Of a DNA stretch of 64,000 nucleotides, positions 1 to 8,661 are shown one piece after another. Location of the stretch: assembly GCF_036327775.1 (NCBI RefSeq), contig NZ_CP109598.1, positions 6,088,001 to 6,152,000 on the forward strand, read 5' to 3'. The notes beneath the pieces are model-generated. The model was given only the letters and a program-made list of their open reading frames with translations, was not told the origin of the DNA and ran no database searches. The first letter of the stretch is position 1. Each line of letters opens with the position of its first letter. The DNA is from Streptomyces sp. NBC_01498. Its GTDB lineage: Bacteria; Actinomycetota; Actinomycetes; Streptomycetales; Streptomycetaceae. The position numbers and the translations under genes are program-made.

Positions 1-153
1 GACGTCGGGCTGGAGCGCCCGGACCTGATCGATGGCCTGAAGGCCGTCCCCGGCCTCACCGACGACCGCGATCTCCTGCTCGGCCTCCAGGATCATCCGG
101 AAACCGGTGCGCAGCAGTGGCTGGTCGTCGACCAGTAGGACGCGGATCGCCAC
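1..153 (-). CDS. Response regulator, N-terminal receiver domain (truncated by window edge)
   Basis: Reading leftward from a GTG at 153-151, the 51 visible codons begin V-A-I-R-V-L-L-V-D-D-Q and continue L-L-R-T-G-F-R-M-I-L-E, the usual opening of a NarL/FixJ-type receiver domain. The double Asp of the acidic pocket is visible; the phosphoacceptor Asp would lie at or just past the visible end (the sequence stops at ...A-L-Q-P-D-V). An AAGGAG ribosome site lies 5-6 nt upstream of the GTG. The C-terminal output domain, presumably a LuxR-type helix-turn-helix, is outside the window. Its sensor kinase should lie beyond the left edge. Confidence 0.85.
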   Translation of the reverse strand, partial: MAIRVLLVDDQPLLRTGFRMILEAEQEIAVVGEAGDGLQAIDQVRALQPDV

Positions 154-237
154 GGGAACTCCTTCGCTGGGACAGATCCCGGACCATTCTGCCCTGCGCG
201 CCCGGCCACCCCGGCGGCGGGCACGCACGACCGCCCC

Positions 238-1152
238 TCACACCCCCCGGACCGGCTCCACCGGGACGCCCTCTCCCTCCGGCACCGCCACCGGCGGCCC
301 CGGCTCCGTGACCGGCGACGGCTCCGTACCCTGCCGGGGCGGCACCGTCAGCGGATACACCGGCGGCGTCCCGCCGAACTCCGGACACACCGCCTGATGA
401 TCACACCAGCCGCACAGCTTCGTCGGCCGAGGCCGCCAGTCACCCGTCCGGGTCGCCTCCCGGATCGCCTCCCACAACGCCAGCAACTTCCGCTCCACCC
501 GCTCCAGATCCTCCGGCACCGGGTCGTACGTCACCACGTCGCCACTGCCCAGATACACCAGCTGAAGCCGCCGCGGCACCACCCGCTTCCACCGCCACAC
601 CACCAGCGCGTAGAACTTCATCTGGAACAGCGCCCCCTCCGCGTACTCCGGACGCGGCGCCTTCCCCGTCTTGTAGTCCACGATCCGCACCTCACCCGAC
701 GGCGCCACATCCACCCGGTCGATCACCCCCCGCAACCGCAGCCCCGACTCCAGCTCCGTCTCCACGAACAACTCGCGCTCGGCCGGCTCCAGACGCGTCG
801 GGTCCTCCAACGAGAACCACCGCTCCACCAGCAGCTCCGCCTCCGACAGCCAGCGCCCCAGCCGCTCACCCCCCTCGTCCCCCGCGAACAGCCCGGCCAG
901 CTCCGGCCTCGACTCCAGCAACCGCTCCCACTGCCCCGGGACCAACGACCGGGCACGCGGCGCCGTACGCTCGACAGCGGGAGCATCGAACAGCCGCTCC
1001 AGTACCGCGTGCACCAGCGTCCCCCGCGTCGCCGCCTCACTCGGCCGCTCCGGCAACTTGTCGATCACCCGGAACCGGTACAGCAGAGGGCACTGCATGA
1101 AGTCACTCGCACGCGACGGCGAGAGCGAACTGGGCTGCTGACTCGTACTCAT
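238..1152 (-). CDS. RecB-family (PD-(D/E)XK) exonuclease with Fe-S cysteine pattern
   Basis: A 304-residue nuclease of the Cas4/AddB/RecB family. His48 (LVHAVLERLF), the later V-D-Y-K-T-G-K stretch and the following Q-x-x-x-Y (FQMKFYALV) are the family motifs for metal binding and catalysis. One cysteine near the N-terminus (MQCPLLYRF, Cys21) and three near the C-terminus (CGWCDHQAVCPEF) match the four-cysteine Fe-S layout of AddB/Cas4 nucleases. I chose the ATG at 1152 over upstream codons because a TAGGGT -10 box ends 7 nt before it, so the mRNA is probably leaderless. The promoter resembles the DNA-damage class controlled by PafBC. The gene is divergent from the site-2 protease. No CRISPR array is nearby, so a general repair role is more likely than CRISPR adaptation. 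Confidence 0.88.
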   Translation of the reverse strand: MSTSQQPSSLSPSRASDFMQCPLLYRFRVIDKLPERPSEAATRGTLVHAVLERLFDAPAVERTAPRARSLVPGQWERLLESRPELAGLFAGDEGGERLGRWLSEAELLVERWFSLEDPTRLEPAERELFVETELESGLRLRGVIDRVDVAPSGEVRIVDYKTGKAPRPEYAEGALFQMKFYALVVWRWKRVVPRRLQLVYLGSGDVVTYDPVPEDLERVERKLLALWEAIREATRTGDWRPRPTKLCGWCDHQAVCPEFGGTPPVYPLTVPPRQGTEPSPVTEPGPPVAVPEGEGVPVEPVRGV

Positions 1153-1159
1153 GACGCAG

Positions 1160-1182
1160 ACCCTACGGCTCGCCACTGACAG
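1160..1182 (-). promoter_or_regulatory. PafBC/RecA-NDp-like promoter for the RecB-family nuclease
   Basis: On the minus strand CTGTCAGTG (1182-1174) is followed by exactly 8 nt and then TAGGGT (1165-1160). The mycobacterial RecA-independent damage promoter is TTGTCRGTG-N8-TANNNT; this site matches 8 of 9 upstream positions, the spacing and the -10. The start codon follows 7 nt later, so transcription probably begins at or next to the ATG. Regulation by PafBC is inferred from this match only. Confidence 0.6.
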
Positions 1183-1259
1183 CGAGCGGAATACCATCGA
1201 CCCGAGACCGCGCACCCACGACCACCGAGCGAGCGAACACGCCGCGACGAAGGGACGAC

Positions 1260-2507
1260 GTGAAAAAGGACGACGAGAGCGGCGACAGCGGAAGGCCGCA
1301 GTCCGGTCCTGAGGACACGCCCCCCGACAAGAGGCGCAAACGACCCGACGACCCCGGCGGCGGCATCCTCATGGGCCGCCCCTTCGGCGTGCCCGTCTAC
1401 GTCGCCCCCAGCTGGTTCCTCGTCGCGGCCCTCATCACCTGGGTCTTCGGCGGCCAACTCGACCGCGTACTCCCCGAACTCGGCGGCATCCGCTACCTCG
1501 TCGCCCTCTTCTTCGCCGTCGCCTTCTACGCCTCCGTGCTCGTTCACGAACTCGCCCACACCGTCGTCGCCCTCCACTACAAACTCCCCGTACGCCGCAT
1601 CCAGCTCCAGTTCTTCGGCGGCGTCTCCGAGATCGAGAAAGAGTCCGAGACCCCCGGCCGCGAATTCACGCTCGCCTTCGTCGGCCCCCTCCTCTCCCTC
1701 GTCCTCGCCGGTTTCTTCTACCTCACCCTCGGCGCCGTCCGGCCCGGCACCGTCCCCGCCGTGCTCCTCGCCGGACTGATGATCTCCAACCTCATCGTCG
1801 CCGCCTTCAACCTCCTGCCCGGCCTTCCCCTCGACGGCGGTCGCATGCTCCGCGCAGTCGTCTGGAAGATCACCGGCAAACCCATGGCCGGCACCGTCGC
1901 CGCCGCCTGGGTCGGCCGCGCCCTCGCCGTCGCCGTCCTCATCGGCCTCCCCCTCCTCACCCACACCGGAGCCCTCGGCAACTCCACCAAGGACATCGGC
2001 GGCGTCGAAACCGTCACCGACGCACTCCTCGCCGCCATCCTCGCCGCCATCATCTGGACCGGCGCCGGCAACAGCCTCCGCATGGCCCGCCTCCGCGAAC
2101 ACCTCCCCGACCTCCGCGCCCGGACCCTCACCCGCCGCGCCGTCCCCGTCGAATCCACCACCCCCCTCTCCGAGGCACTCCGCCGCGCCAACGAAGCCGG
2201 CGCCCGCGCCCTCGTCGTCGTGGACGGACAGGGCGAACCCACCGCCCTCGTCCGCGAAGCCGCCATCGTCGGCGTCCCCACCCACCGCCGCCCCTGGGTC
2301 GCCGTCAGCGAACTCGCCCAGGACCTCACCGACGGCATGAAGATCCCCGCCGAACTCGCCGGAGAAGCACTCCTCGACCGCCTCCGCGCCAACCCCGCCA
2401 CCGAATACCTCGTCGTCGAGGACACCGGCGAGATCTACGGAGTCCTCGCGACCGCCGACGTCGAACGCGCCTTCGTCGCCGCCATGGCCAGGCCCGACAC
2501 CACCTGA
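1260..2507 (+). CDS. Site-2-protease-type (M50) membrane metalloprotease with CBS domains
   Basis: A 415-residue intramembrane zinc protease. After a charged N-terminus of about 45 residues, the first hydrophobic block leads into the zinc motif H-E-L-A-H (VLVHELAHTVV), and the second metal site appears as L-P-L-D-G-G-R-M-L. The region after the membrane part carries two CBS-like repeats (ARALVVVDGQGEP... and EYLVVEDTGEIYGVL), typical of the SpoIVFB/Rip3 subgroup. The GTG at 1260 follows an AGGGA ribosome site. Family members cut membrane-bound anti-sigma factors or other regulators; the substrate here is unknown. It is divergent from the nuclease gene, with about 107 nt between the starts. 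Confidence 0.9.
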   Translation: MKKDDESGDSGRPQSGPEDTPPDKRRKRPDDPGGGILMGRPFGVPVYVAPSWFLVAALITWVFGGQLDRVLPELGGIRYLVALFFAVAFYASVLVHELAHTVVALHYKLPVRRIQLQFFGGVSEIEKESETPGREFTLAFVGPLLSLVLAGFFYLTLGAVRPGTVPAVLLAGLMISNLIVAAFNLLPGLPLDGGRMLRAVVWKITGKPMAGTVAAAWVGRALAVAVLIGLPLLTHTGALGNSTKDIGGVETVTDALLAAILAAIIWTGAGNSLRMARLREHLPDLRARTLTRRAVPVESTTPLSEALRRANEAGARALVVVDGQGEPTALVREAAIVGVPTHRRPWVAVSELAQDLTDGMKIPAELAGEALLDRLRANPATEYLVVEDTGEIYGVLATADVERAFVAAMARPDTT

Positions 2508-2560
2508 ACCCCCGCACCGGCCCGGCCCCGGCCACGTAAGGACACCCCAAATGGAGCAGG

Positions 2561-2566
2561 TAGTCT
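2561..2566 (+). promoter_or_regulatory. -10 box for leaderless trmI
   Basis: TAGTCT ends exactly 6 nt before the ATG of trmI, and no Shine-Dalgarno sequence precedes that ATG. This is the arrangement expected when transcription starts at the A of the start codon. Confidence 0.6.
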
Positions 2567-2572
2567 GACCGC

Positions 2573-3475
2573 ATGTCCGAACCGACCGGTGCCGCCCGAC
2601 GTCGCGGCCCCTTCAAGGTCGGGGACCAGGTCCAGCTCACCGACCCCAAGGGACGCCACTACACCTTCACGCTCGAAGCCGGGAAGAATTTCCACACCCA
2701 CAAGGGTTCCTTCCCCCACGACGAGCTGATCGGTGCCCCCGAGGGCAGTGTTGTCCGCACCACGGGAAACGTCGCCTACCTCGCGCTGCGCCCCCTGCTC
2801 CCCGACTACGTCCTGTCCATGCCCCGCGGCGCCGCCGTGGTCTACCCCAAGGACGCGGGCCAGATCCTGGCCTTCGCCGACATCTTCCCCGGCGCCCGCA
2901 TCGTCGAAGCCGGAGTGGGATCGGGCTCGCTCAGCAGCTTCCTGCTGCGCGCCATCGGTGACCAGGGCATGCTGCACTCCTACGAGCGCCGGCAGGACTT
3001 CGCCGACATCGCCCGGCAGAACGTCGAGCGCTACTTCGGCGGCCCCCACCCCGCGTGGCAGCTCACCGTCGGCGACCTCCAGGACAACCTCACCGACACC
3101 GAGGTCGACCGGGTCGTCCTGGACATGCTGGCCCCCTGGGAATGTGTCGAGCCGGTCTCCAAGGCCCTCGTACCGGGCGGCATCCTCTGCGCCTACGTCG
3201 CCACCACCACCCAGCTCGCCCGCACCGTCGAGACCATCCGCGAGCACGGCTCCTTCAACGAGCCCGCCGCCTGGGAATCGATGGTCCGCAACTGGCACGT
3301 CGAGGGACTCGCCGTCCGCCCCGACCACCGCATGATCGGGCACACCGGCTTCCTCGTCACCGCCCGCCGCCTCGCCGACGGCGTCGAACCGCCGCTGCGC
3401 CGCCGCCGCCCCTCCAAGGGCGCCTACGGCGACGACTACGACGGCCCCGGAAGCGGCAGCGGCTCCCGCGGCTGA
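2573..3475 (+). CDS. trmI: tRNA (adenine-58-N1)-methyltransferase TrmI
   Basis: A 300-residue SAM-dependent methyltransferase that makes m1A58 in the tRNA T-loop. The N-terminal domain includes F-K-V-G-D-Q-V-Q-L-T and the conserved segment around the Y-P-K-D dipeptides. The SAM-binding glycine motif is V-E-A-G-V-G-S-G-S-L (about residues 111-120), followed by the acidic D-M-L-A-P-W loop. The sequence closely resembles the actinobacterial TrmI proteins usually found just upstream of the proteasomal ATPase gene, as here. Translation is probably leaderless. A long hairpin follows the stop. The C-terminus is a basic then Gly/Ser-rich tail of about 30 residues. Confidence 0.93.
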   Translation: MSEPTGAARRRGPFKVGDQVQLTDPKGRHYTFTLEAGKNFHTHKGSFPHDELIGAPEGSVVRTTGNVAYLALRPLLPDYVLSMPRGAAVVYPKDAGQILAFADIFPGARIVEAGVGSGSLSSFLLRAIGDQGMLHSYERRQDFADIARQNVERYFGGPHPAWQLTVGDLQDNLTDTEVDRVVLDMLAPWECVEPVSKALVPGGILCAYVATTTQLARTVETIREHGSFNEPAAWESMVRNWHVEGLAVRPDHRMIGHTGFLVTARRLADGVEPPLRRRRPSKGAYGDDYDGPGSGSGSRG

Positions 3476-3520
3476 CGCCGCGTCACCACCCGGCCCACGC
3501 GCGCCGGATCACCGCTTCCA

Positions 3521-3595
3521 CCGCAACACAACGACGCCGCCGCCGAGTTCACCCGCGCACCGGGTGAACTCGACGGCGGCGTCGTCGTGTTGCGG
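3521..3595. terminator. Long hairpin downstream of trmI
   Basis: Two 35-nt arms (3521-3555 and 3561-3595) are complementary except for two positions and enclose a 5-nt loop. On the plus transcript the two exceptions are C-A and A-C mismatches; on the minus transcript they become G-U wobbles, so the structure is stronger in the minus orientation. It lies between two plus-strand genes and probably ends trmI transcription while insulating against antisense transcription. Confidence 0.75.
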
Positions 3596-3686
3596 CAGCC
3601 ACGCTCACCCCGCTGTTCCGCTGCCCTGTGACGTGTGGCACCATTCACGCCACCCCCACCGGCACCGCCTTCACAGGAGACACCGC

Positions 3687-4277
3687 GTGCAGACCTCCGA
3701 CGTCCCGGACCTCGCGCACACCCGACCGCGTCCGGTGCACTGGCTCGCCACGGCCACCGCGATGGCCGCCGTCGTGGCCGCCGCCGGTCTGCTCCAGCCC
3801 GACGCCGCCACCGCCACCCAGACCGGCACCGCGTCCGCCGGACACACCGCTCCCGACACGGCTGCGGCGGCACGGCCCGCCCCCGACCCCGCCACCGCCG
3901 ACCTCCCGCTGGACTGCGGGGACGTGACCGTACGCGTGACGGAGGAAGCGGCCGGGGACCTCGACGGCGACGGCAACCCCGAAACCGTGGCGGCCGCCCG
4001 CTGCGACGCCGGCTCGGGCACCCCGCCGCACGGCCTCTACGTCCTCACCACCACCAAGGACGGCGCCCCCCGCGTCGTGGCCACCCTCGTGAATCCCGCC
4101 GACCGCCGGAGCGTCACCGACCTGGACATACGCGACGGCCTCGTCCGGGCCCGGCTCCTCGGCTACTCCGGACCGGACATCCCGTCCTGCTGCCCCGACG
4201 AGGAGCAGCGGCTCACCTGGGAATGGGCGAACGGCGCCTTCGTACGGAGCACCCAGAACGCGTCACGGAGCGTCTGA
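3687..4277 (+). CDS. Secreted protein of unknown function
   Basis: A 196-residue product from a GTG at 3687 with an AGGAGA ribosome site about 7 nt upstream. An N-terminal hydrophobic run (W-L-A-T-A-T-A-M-A-A-V-V-A-A-A-G-L-L) after about 16 polar residues looks like a signal peptide or anchor. A low-complexity Ala/Pro/Thr linker follows, then a compact domain beginning L-D-C-G-D-V-T-V-R-V. D-L-D-G-D-G-N-P-E resembles the Ca-binding or repeat loop seen in secreted FG-GAP-like proteins. A Cys-Cys pair (P-S-C-C-P-D-E-E-Q) near the C-terminus could form disulfides with the other two cysteines. The arrangement resembles the LppP/LprE group, but I cannot assign a function. Confidence 0.75.
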   Translation: MQTSDVPDLAHTRPRPVHWLATATAMAAVVAAAGLLQPDAATATQTGTASAGHTAPDTAAAARPAPDPATADLPLDCGDVTVRVTEEAAGDLDGDGNPETVAAARCDAGSGTPPHGLYVLTTTKDGAPRVVATLVNPADRRSVTDLDIRDGLVRARLLGYSGPDIPSCCPDEEQRLTWEWANGAFVRSTQNASRSV

Positions 4278-4431
4278 GCCGGTCGCGGGGATCCACCCGG
4301 CGGACGGCGAGGAGTCACCACTCGCGTCGGAGCGTCACCGTGCACCGTGTCCGGTGACAGTCCGTGACACCGGCGGGACTACGCCGACGGCGTAACCCGA
4401 CCCCCGCCGACCGGGTCGGCCCCCCGCGCGG

Positions 4432-4752
4432 CTACTCCGCGTCGGGCCCGTACACCTCGACCCTGTCCGAAACCCGACGCACATGAATGCAGTCACCCGG
4501 GCACTCCTTGGCCGAATCCACCACGTCCCGCAACAGCGGCAGCGGCACCCGCGTCGTGGCCCCCGGAGCCTGTAGCAGCTCGTCGTCCTCGCTCTTCACG
4601 TACGCCAGCCCGTCAATGTCCAGCTCGAACACATCCGGGGCGTACTGCGCACAGATCCCGTCACCGGTGCAGAGGTCCTGATCGATCCAGACCTCCAGCG
4701 CCTCACCGACCCCTGTGGCCACTTCGGTCGGAGCCTGCTGCTGCACGGTCAT
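4432..4752 (-). CDS. Ferredoxin, [3Fe-4S]-type
   Basis: A 106-residue small iron-sulfur protein. The cluster ligands are C-T-G-D-G-I-C and later C-P-G-D-C-I. In the first group the position where a [4Fe-4S] ferredoxin would have its second cysteine is not Cys, the pattern seen in [3Fe-4S] ferredoxins that serve cytochromes P450. The ATG at 4752 has a GGAGAT ribosome site 2-3 nt upstream. It is divergent from arc, and no P450 gene is nearby, so the redox partner is unknown. The N-terminal 25 residues before the cluster domain are polar. Confidence 0.88.
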   Translation of the reverse strand: MTVQQQAPTEVATGVGEALEVWIDQDLCTGDGICAQYAPDVFELDIDGLAYVKSEDDELLQAPGATTRVPLPLLRDVVDSAKECPGDCIHVRRVSDRVEVYGPDAE

Positions 4753-4951
4753 ATCTCCTGCCGTTTCCTGCGTCGGATGAGACGATCTCGGGCAAGTCAT
4801 GCCAGCCCTGACGGGTGTTGACCATCCCGACGATACAACCGGCCGCTTTCCGATGTTGAACGGTGGGTATTCCCCTGGCGTGAGGGAGAGCGCAAGGGTG
4901 AAGATCGGACACACCCCGACCGTCTTTGTGATCTAGGGGTTTTAATCACCA

Positions 4952-4967
4952 CCTACCCAGGTAGGGT
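4952..4967 (+). promoter_or_regulatory. arc promoter -10 overlapped by a perfect dyad
   Basis: CCTACC-CA-GGTAGG (4952-4965) is a perfect 6+6 inverted repeat that runs into a TAGGGT -10 box at 4962-4967, giving a leader of about 30 nt before the arc GTG at 5006. A protein binding the dyad would block RNA polymerase, so it is a candidate operator. No regulator is identified. Confidence 0.5.
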
Positions 4968-5005
4968 CAGGAAGCGTCCAGCTCCCCTTGGAGGAGGTGA
5001 GGACC

Positions 5006-6772
5006 GTGGCAGCCCACGACGACGACATCAACCGCGGCATCCGGCCCGGGCGAGGGTCTGAAGACCCGGCCGGCCAGGTTGCCTATCTCGAGCAGGAAAT
5101 CGCCGTCCTGCGACGTAAGCTCGCCGACTCTCCGCGGCATACGCGAATTCTCGAAGAGCGCATCGTCGAACTGCAGACAAATCTGGCAGGCGTGTCCGCC
5201 CAGAACGAGCGGCTCGCCAACACGCTGCGTGAGGCCCGCGACCAGATCGTCGCCCTCAAGGAAGAGGTCGACAGACTCGCGCAGCCCCCCGCCGGATTCG
5301 GCGTCTTCCTACAGGCGAACGAGGACGACACGGCCGACATCTTCACCGGAGGCCGCAAACTCCGGGTGAACGTCAGCCCCGGCGTCGAGCTCGAACAGCT
5401 CCGGCGCGGCCAGGAAGTGATGCTCAACGAGGCCCTCAACGTGGTCGAGGCCATGGAGTTCGAACGGGCCGGGGACATCGTCACCCTCAAGGAGATCCTC
5501 GAGGACGGCGAGCGCGCCCTGGTCGTCGGGCACACCGACGAGGAACGGGTGGTACGGCTCGCCGAGCCGCTGCTCGACATCACCATCCGCGCCGGTGACG
5601 CCCTGCTGCTCGAACCCCGCTCCGGCTATGTCTACGAAGTGGTCCCCAAGAGCGAAGTCGAGGAGCTCGTCCTCGAAGAGGTCCCCGACGTCGACTACGA
5701 CAAGATCGGCGGCCTCGGCGGCCAGATCGAGATGATCCGCGACGCCGTCGAACTCCCGTATCTCCACCCCGACCTCTTCAAGGAGCACGAACTCCGCCCG
5801 CCGAAGGGCATCCTGCTCTACGGCCCCCCCGGCTGCGGCAAGACACTCATCGCCAAGGCCGTGGCCAACTCACTCGCGAAGAAGGTCGCCGAAGTCAGCG
5901 GCAAGCCCGCCGGCAAGAGCTACTTCCTCAACATCAAGGGTCCGGAGCTCCTCAACAAATACGTCGGCGAGACCGAGCGGCACATCCGCCTGGTCTTCCA
6001 GCGGGCCCGTGAGAAGGCCAGCGAGGGCACTCCCGTCATCGTCTTCTTCGACGAGATGGAATCCCTCTTCCGCACCCGCGGATCCGGTGTCAGCTCGGAC
6101 GTGGAGAACACCATCGTCCCCCAGCTGCTCGCCGAGATCGACGGTGTGGAGGGCCTGGAGAACGTCATCGTCATCGGCGCCTCCAACCGCGAGGACATGA
6201 TCGACCCCGCGATCCTGCGGCCCGGCCGGCTCGACGTCAAGATCAAGATCGAGCGCCCGGACGCCGAGGCGGCCAAGGACATCTTCGCGAAGTACCTGCG
6301 GTCCTCGCTGCCCCTGCACGAGGACGACCTGTCCGAGCACAACGGCTCTCCCGAGTCCACCGTCCAGGGCATGATCCAGTCGGTGGTCGAGCGCATGTAC
6401 ACCGAATCCGAGGAGAACCGCTTCCTGGAGGTCACCTACGCCAACGGTGACAAGGAAGTCCTCTACTTCAAGGACTTCAACTCCGGAGCGATGATCCAGA
6501 ACATCGTAGACCGTGCCAAGAAGATGGCGATCAAGGACTTCCTCGACGAGAACCAGCGAGGACTCCGCGTCAACCATCTCCTCCAGGCATGCGTGGACGA
6601 GTTCAAGGAGAACGAGGACCTGCCCAACACCACCAACCCGGACGACTGGGCCCGTATCTCCGGCAAGAAGGGCGAGCGGATCGTCTTCATCCGCACCCTC
6701 GTCACCGGAAAGCAGGGCGCCGACACCGGACGCTCCATCGACACGGTGGCCAATACCGGGCAGTACCTCTAG
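5006..6772 (+). CDS. arc: Proteasomal AAA+ ATPase ARC/Mpa
   Basis: A 588-residue hexameric unfoldase that recognises Pup-tagged proteins and feeds them to the 20S core. Residues about 24-92 are a heptad-rich coiled coil that binds Pup. Two OB-type domains follow, then the AAA+ module with Walker A G-P-P-G-C-G-K-T at 273-280 and Walker B F-F-D-E around Asp349-Glu350. The C-terminus ends G-Q-Y-L, the tyrosine-penultimate tail that docks into the proteasome and opens its gate. I chose GTG 5006 rather than TTG 4988 because GGAGGTGA lies about 7 nt before it, inside the longer frame. A strong hairpin follows the stop, so arc is probably transcribed alone. Confidence 0.97.
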   Translation: MAAHDDDINRGIRPGRGSEDPAGQVAYLEQEIAVLRRKLADSPRHTRILEERIVELQTNLAGVSAQNERLANTLREARDQIVALKEEVDRLAQPPAGFGVFLQANEDDTADIFTGGRKLRVNVSPGVELEQLRRGQEVMLNEALNVVEAMEFERAGDIVTLKEILEDGERALVVGHTDEERVVRLAEPLLDITIRAGDALLLEPRSGYVYEVVPKSEVEELVLEEVPDVDYDKIGGLGGQIEMIRDAVELPYLHPDLFKEHELRPPKGILLYGPPGCGKTLIAKAVANSLAKKVAEVSGKPAGKSYFLNIKGPELLNKYVGETERHIRLVFQRAREKASEGTPVIVFFDEMESLFRTRGSGVSSDVENTIVPQLLAEIDGVEGLENVIVIGASNREDMIDPAILRPGRLDVKIKIERPDAEAAKDIFAKYLRSSLPLHEDDLSEHNGSPESTVQGMIQSVVERMYTESEENRFLEVTYANGDKEVLYFKDFNSGAMIQNIVDRAKKMAIKDFLDENQRGLRVNHLLQACVDEFKENEDLPNTTNPDDWARISGKKGERIVFIRTLVTGKQGADTGRSIDTVANTGQYL

Positions 6773-6780
6773 GACACAGA

Positions 6781-6816
6781 CCGGCTGCGGATGTCCGGAA
6801 GGGCATCCGCAGCCGG
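6781..6816 (+). terminator. Rho-independent-like terminator after arc
   Basis: A perfect 13-bp stem (6781-6793 with 6804-6816) with a 10-nt loop is followed by TTGCTTTCC. It starts 8 nt after the arc stop codon and separates arc from dop. Confidence 0.85.
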
Positions 6817-7015
6817 TTGCTTTCCGCACCTTCCACGGCACGGGCCACGACACAGGCAATGACGGAAACGATCTCCCCACCAGTGCAGAGGCGTTTAGGC
6901 TCTGCGGTACCGCCGCGTGCCGCAGTGCGGGGACGGGCACCGCACGCGCACCGGAGAGACAGCGGTACTTGAGCGCCGTTCCCGAACGGGAGCGCCGCCG
7001 GGCAAGGAGGGCCGC

Positions 7016-8527
7016 ATGACCGTACGGCGAGTAATGGGTATCGAGACGGAGTACGGCATCTCCGTCCCCGGCCAACCGAACGCCAATGCCATGCTCACCT
7101 CGTCCCAGATCGTCAACGCCTACGCGGCGGCGATGCACCGGGCGCGCCGCGCCCGCTGGGACTTCGAGGAGGAGAACCCGCTGCGGGACGCACGAGGCTT
7201 CGACCTCGCCCGCGAGGCCGCCGAGTCCAGCCAGCTCACCGACGAGGACATCGGGCTGGCCAACGTGATCCTCACCAACGGCGCACGGCTGTACGTCGAC
7301 CACGCGCACCCCGAGTACAGCTCCCCGGAGATCACCAACCCGCGCGACGCCGTCCTCTGGGACAAGGCCGGCGAGCGCATCATGGCCGAGGCCGCCGAAC
7401 GGGCCGGACAGCTCCCCGGCGCCCAGCCGATCCTTCTCTACAAGAACAACACCGACAACAAGGGCGCCTCCTACGGCACGCACGAGAACTACCTGATGAA
7501 ACGGGAGACCCCGTTCTCGGACATCGTGCGGCACCTGACCCCGTTCTTCGTCTCCCGCCAGGTCGTCACCGGCGCCGGCCGCGTCGGCATCGGCCAGGAC
7601 GGCCACGAGCACGGCTTCCAGATCAGCCAGCGGGCCGACTACTTCGAGGTCGAGGTCGGGCTGGAGACCACACTCAAACGGCCCATCATCAACACCAGGG
7701 ACGAGCCGCACTCCGACGCCGAGAAATACCGCAGACTCCATGTGATCATCGGCGACGCGAATCTCTCGGAGATCTCCACCTATCTCAAGCTCGGCACGAC
7801 CTCCCTGGTCCTCGCCATGATCGAGGACGGTTTCATCAACGTCGACCTGGCCGTCGACCAGCCCGTACGCACCCTCCACCAGGTCTCGCACGACCCGACC
7901 CTGGCCCAGCTGGTCACGCTGCGCAGCGGGCGGACACTCACCGCCGTACAGCTCCAGATGGAGTATTTCGAACTGGCGCGCAAATATGTCGAGGAGCGCT
8001 ACGGCGCCGACGCGGACGAGCAGACCAGGGACGTACTCGGCCGTTGGGAGGACACGCTCAACCGGCTGGAGAACGACCCGATGAGCCTGTCGGGCGAGCT
8101 GGACTGGGTCGCCAAGAAGGAGATCCTGGAGGGCTACCGCCGCCGGGACAGCCTGGACTGGGACGCCGCGCGGCTGCACCTGGTGGACCTCCAGTACGCG
8201 GACGTGCGCCCCGAGAAGGGCCTGTACAACCGTCTGGTGGCCCGCGGCAGGATGCGCAGGCTGCTGGACGAACCGGACGTCGAACGGGCCGAGGCGAAGC
8301 CTCCCGAGGACACCCGCGCCTACTTCCGGGGCCGCTGTCTGGAGCAGTACGCGGACGACGTGGCCGCGGCCTCCTGGGACTCGGTCATCTTCGACCTGCC
8401 GGGCCGCGACTCGCTCCAGCGGGTACCGACCCTGGAACCCCTCCGGGGCACCCGTGAGCACGTGAAAGACCTGCTGGACCGGTGCCGCTCGGCCGAAGAC
8501 CTGGTCCGGGTGCTCTCGGGCGGCTGA
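7016..8527 (+). CDS. dop: Depupylase/Pup deamidase Dop
   Basis: A 503-residue member of the carboxylate-amine ligase fold shared with PafA and glutamine synthetase. It opens [11 protein letters not shown], the Mg-ATP site of the family. It carries the Dop-specific loop (about residues 45-80: [13 protein letters not shown] onward) that PafA at 13463 lacks. Dop hydrolyses the isopeptide bond between Pup and its target and can deamidate Pup ending in Gln. Because this Pup is already encoded with terminal Glu, depupylation should be its main job here. The ATG at 7016 follows AAGGAGG by 6 nt. A TAGGCT at 6896-6901 is a candidate -10. Confidence 0.97.
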   Translation: MTVRRVMGIETEYGISVPGQPNANAMLTSSQIVNAYAAAMHRARRARWDFEEENPLRDARGFDLAREAAESSQLTDEDIGLANVILTNGARLYVDHAHPEYSSPEITNPRDAVLWDKAGERIMAEAAERAGQLPGAQPILLYKNNTDNKGASYGTHENYLMKRETPFSDIVRHLTPFFVSRQVVTGAGRVGIGQDGHEHGFQISQRADYFEVEVGLETTLKRPIINTRDEPHSDAEKYRRLHVIIGDANLSEISTYLKLGTTSLVLAMIEDGFINVDLAVDQPVRTLHQVSHDPTLAQLVTLRSGRTLTAVQLQMEYFELARKYVEERYGADADEQTRDVLGRWEDTLNRLENDPMSLSGELDWVAKKEILEGYRRRDSLDWDAARLHLVDLQYADVRPEKGLYNRLVARGRMRRLLDEPDVERAEAKPPEDTRAYFRGRCLEQYADDVAAASWDSVIFDLPGRDSLQRVPTLEPLRGTREHVKDLLDRCRSAEDLVRVLSGG

Positions 8528-8548
8528 AACGGTCCCGGTGCGGGAATC

Positions 8549-8608
8549 ATGGAGATGGCCCCCGGACGTTGCGAGAACTGCGGGGCCGATGTCGGACCCT
8601 GCTTGTAG
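8549..8608 (+). other. Micro-ORF with three cysteines between dop and pup (unconfirmed)
   Basis: An ATG at 8549 opens 19 codons reading M-E-M-A-P-G-R-C-E-N-C-G-A-D-V-G-P-C-L, then TAG. The C-x-x-C-G pattern is zinc-knuckle-like. The TAG stop is also the first three bases of the candidate pup -10 box. There is no convincing ribosome site, and it may be chance. Confidence 0.2.
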
Positions 8609-8611
8609 GGT
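8589..8611 (+). promoter_or_regulatory. Candidate pup promoter, partial PafBC-type match
   Basis: ATGTCGGAC (8589-8597), 8 nt, then TAGGGT (8606-8611). The TGTCRG core and the 8-nt gap match the RecA-NDp promoter layout, but only 6 of 9 upstream bases agree. It would give a leader of about 45 nt before pup. The -10 is plausible; PafBC control is speculative. Confidence 0.4.
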
Positions 8612-8661
8612 CGGATCTTGAAGGTCACATCGAGCGGGGCGAACCGAGCGGGGTGAGGGAA

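Noticed and set aside
238..1152. Cas4-type CRISPR adaptation nuclease
   Set aside because: Cas4 and AddB share motifs with this protein, but no CRISPR repeats or other cas genes occur in the window, and its promoter looks like a DNA-repair promoter.
5870..8461. 863-codon open frame on the minus strand opposite arc and dop
   Set aside because: It runs antisense across two well-identified genes and the terminator between them, with no promoter, ribosome site or recognisable domain.
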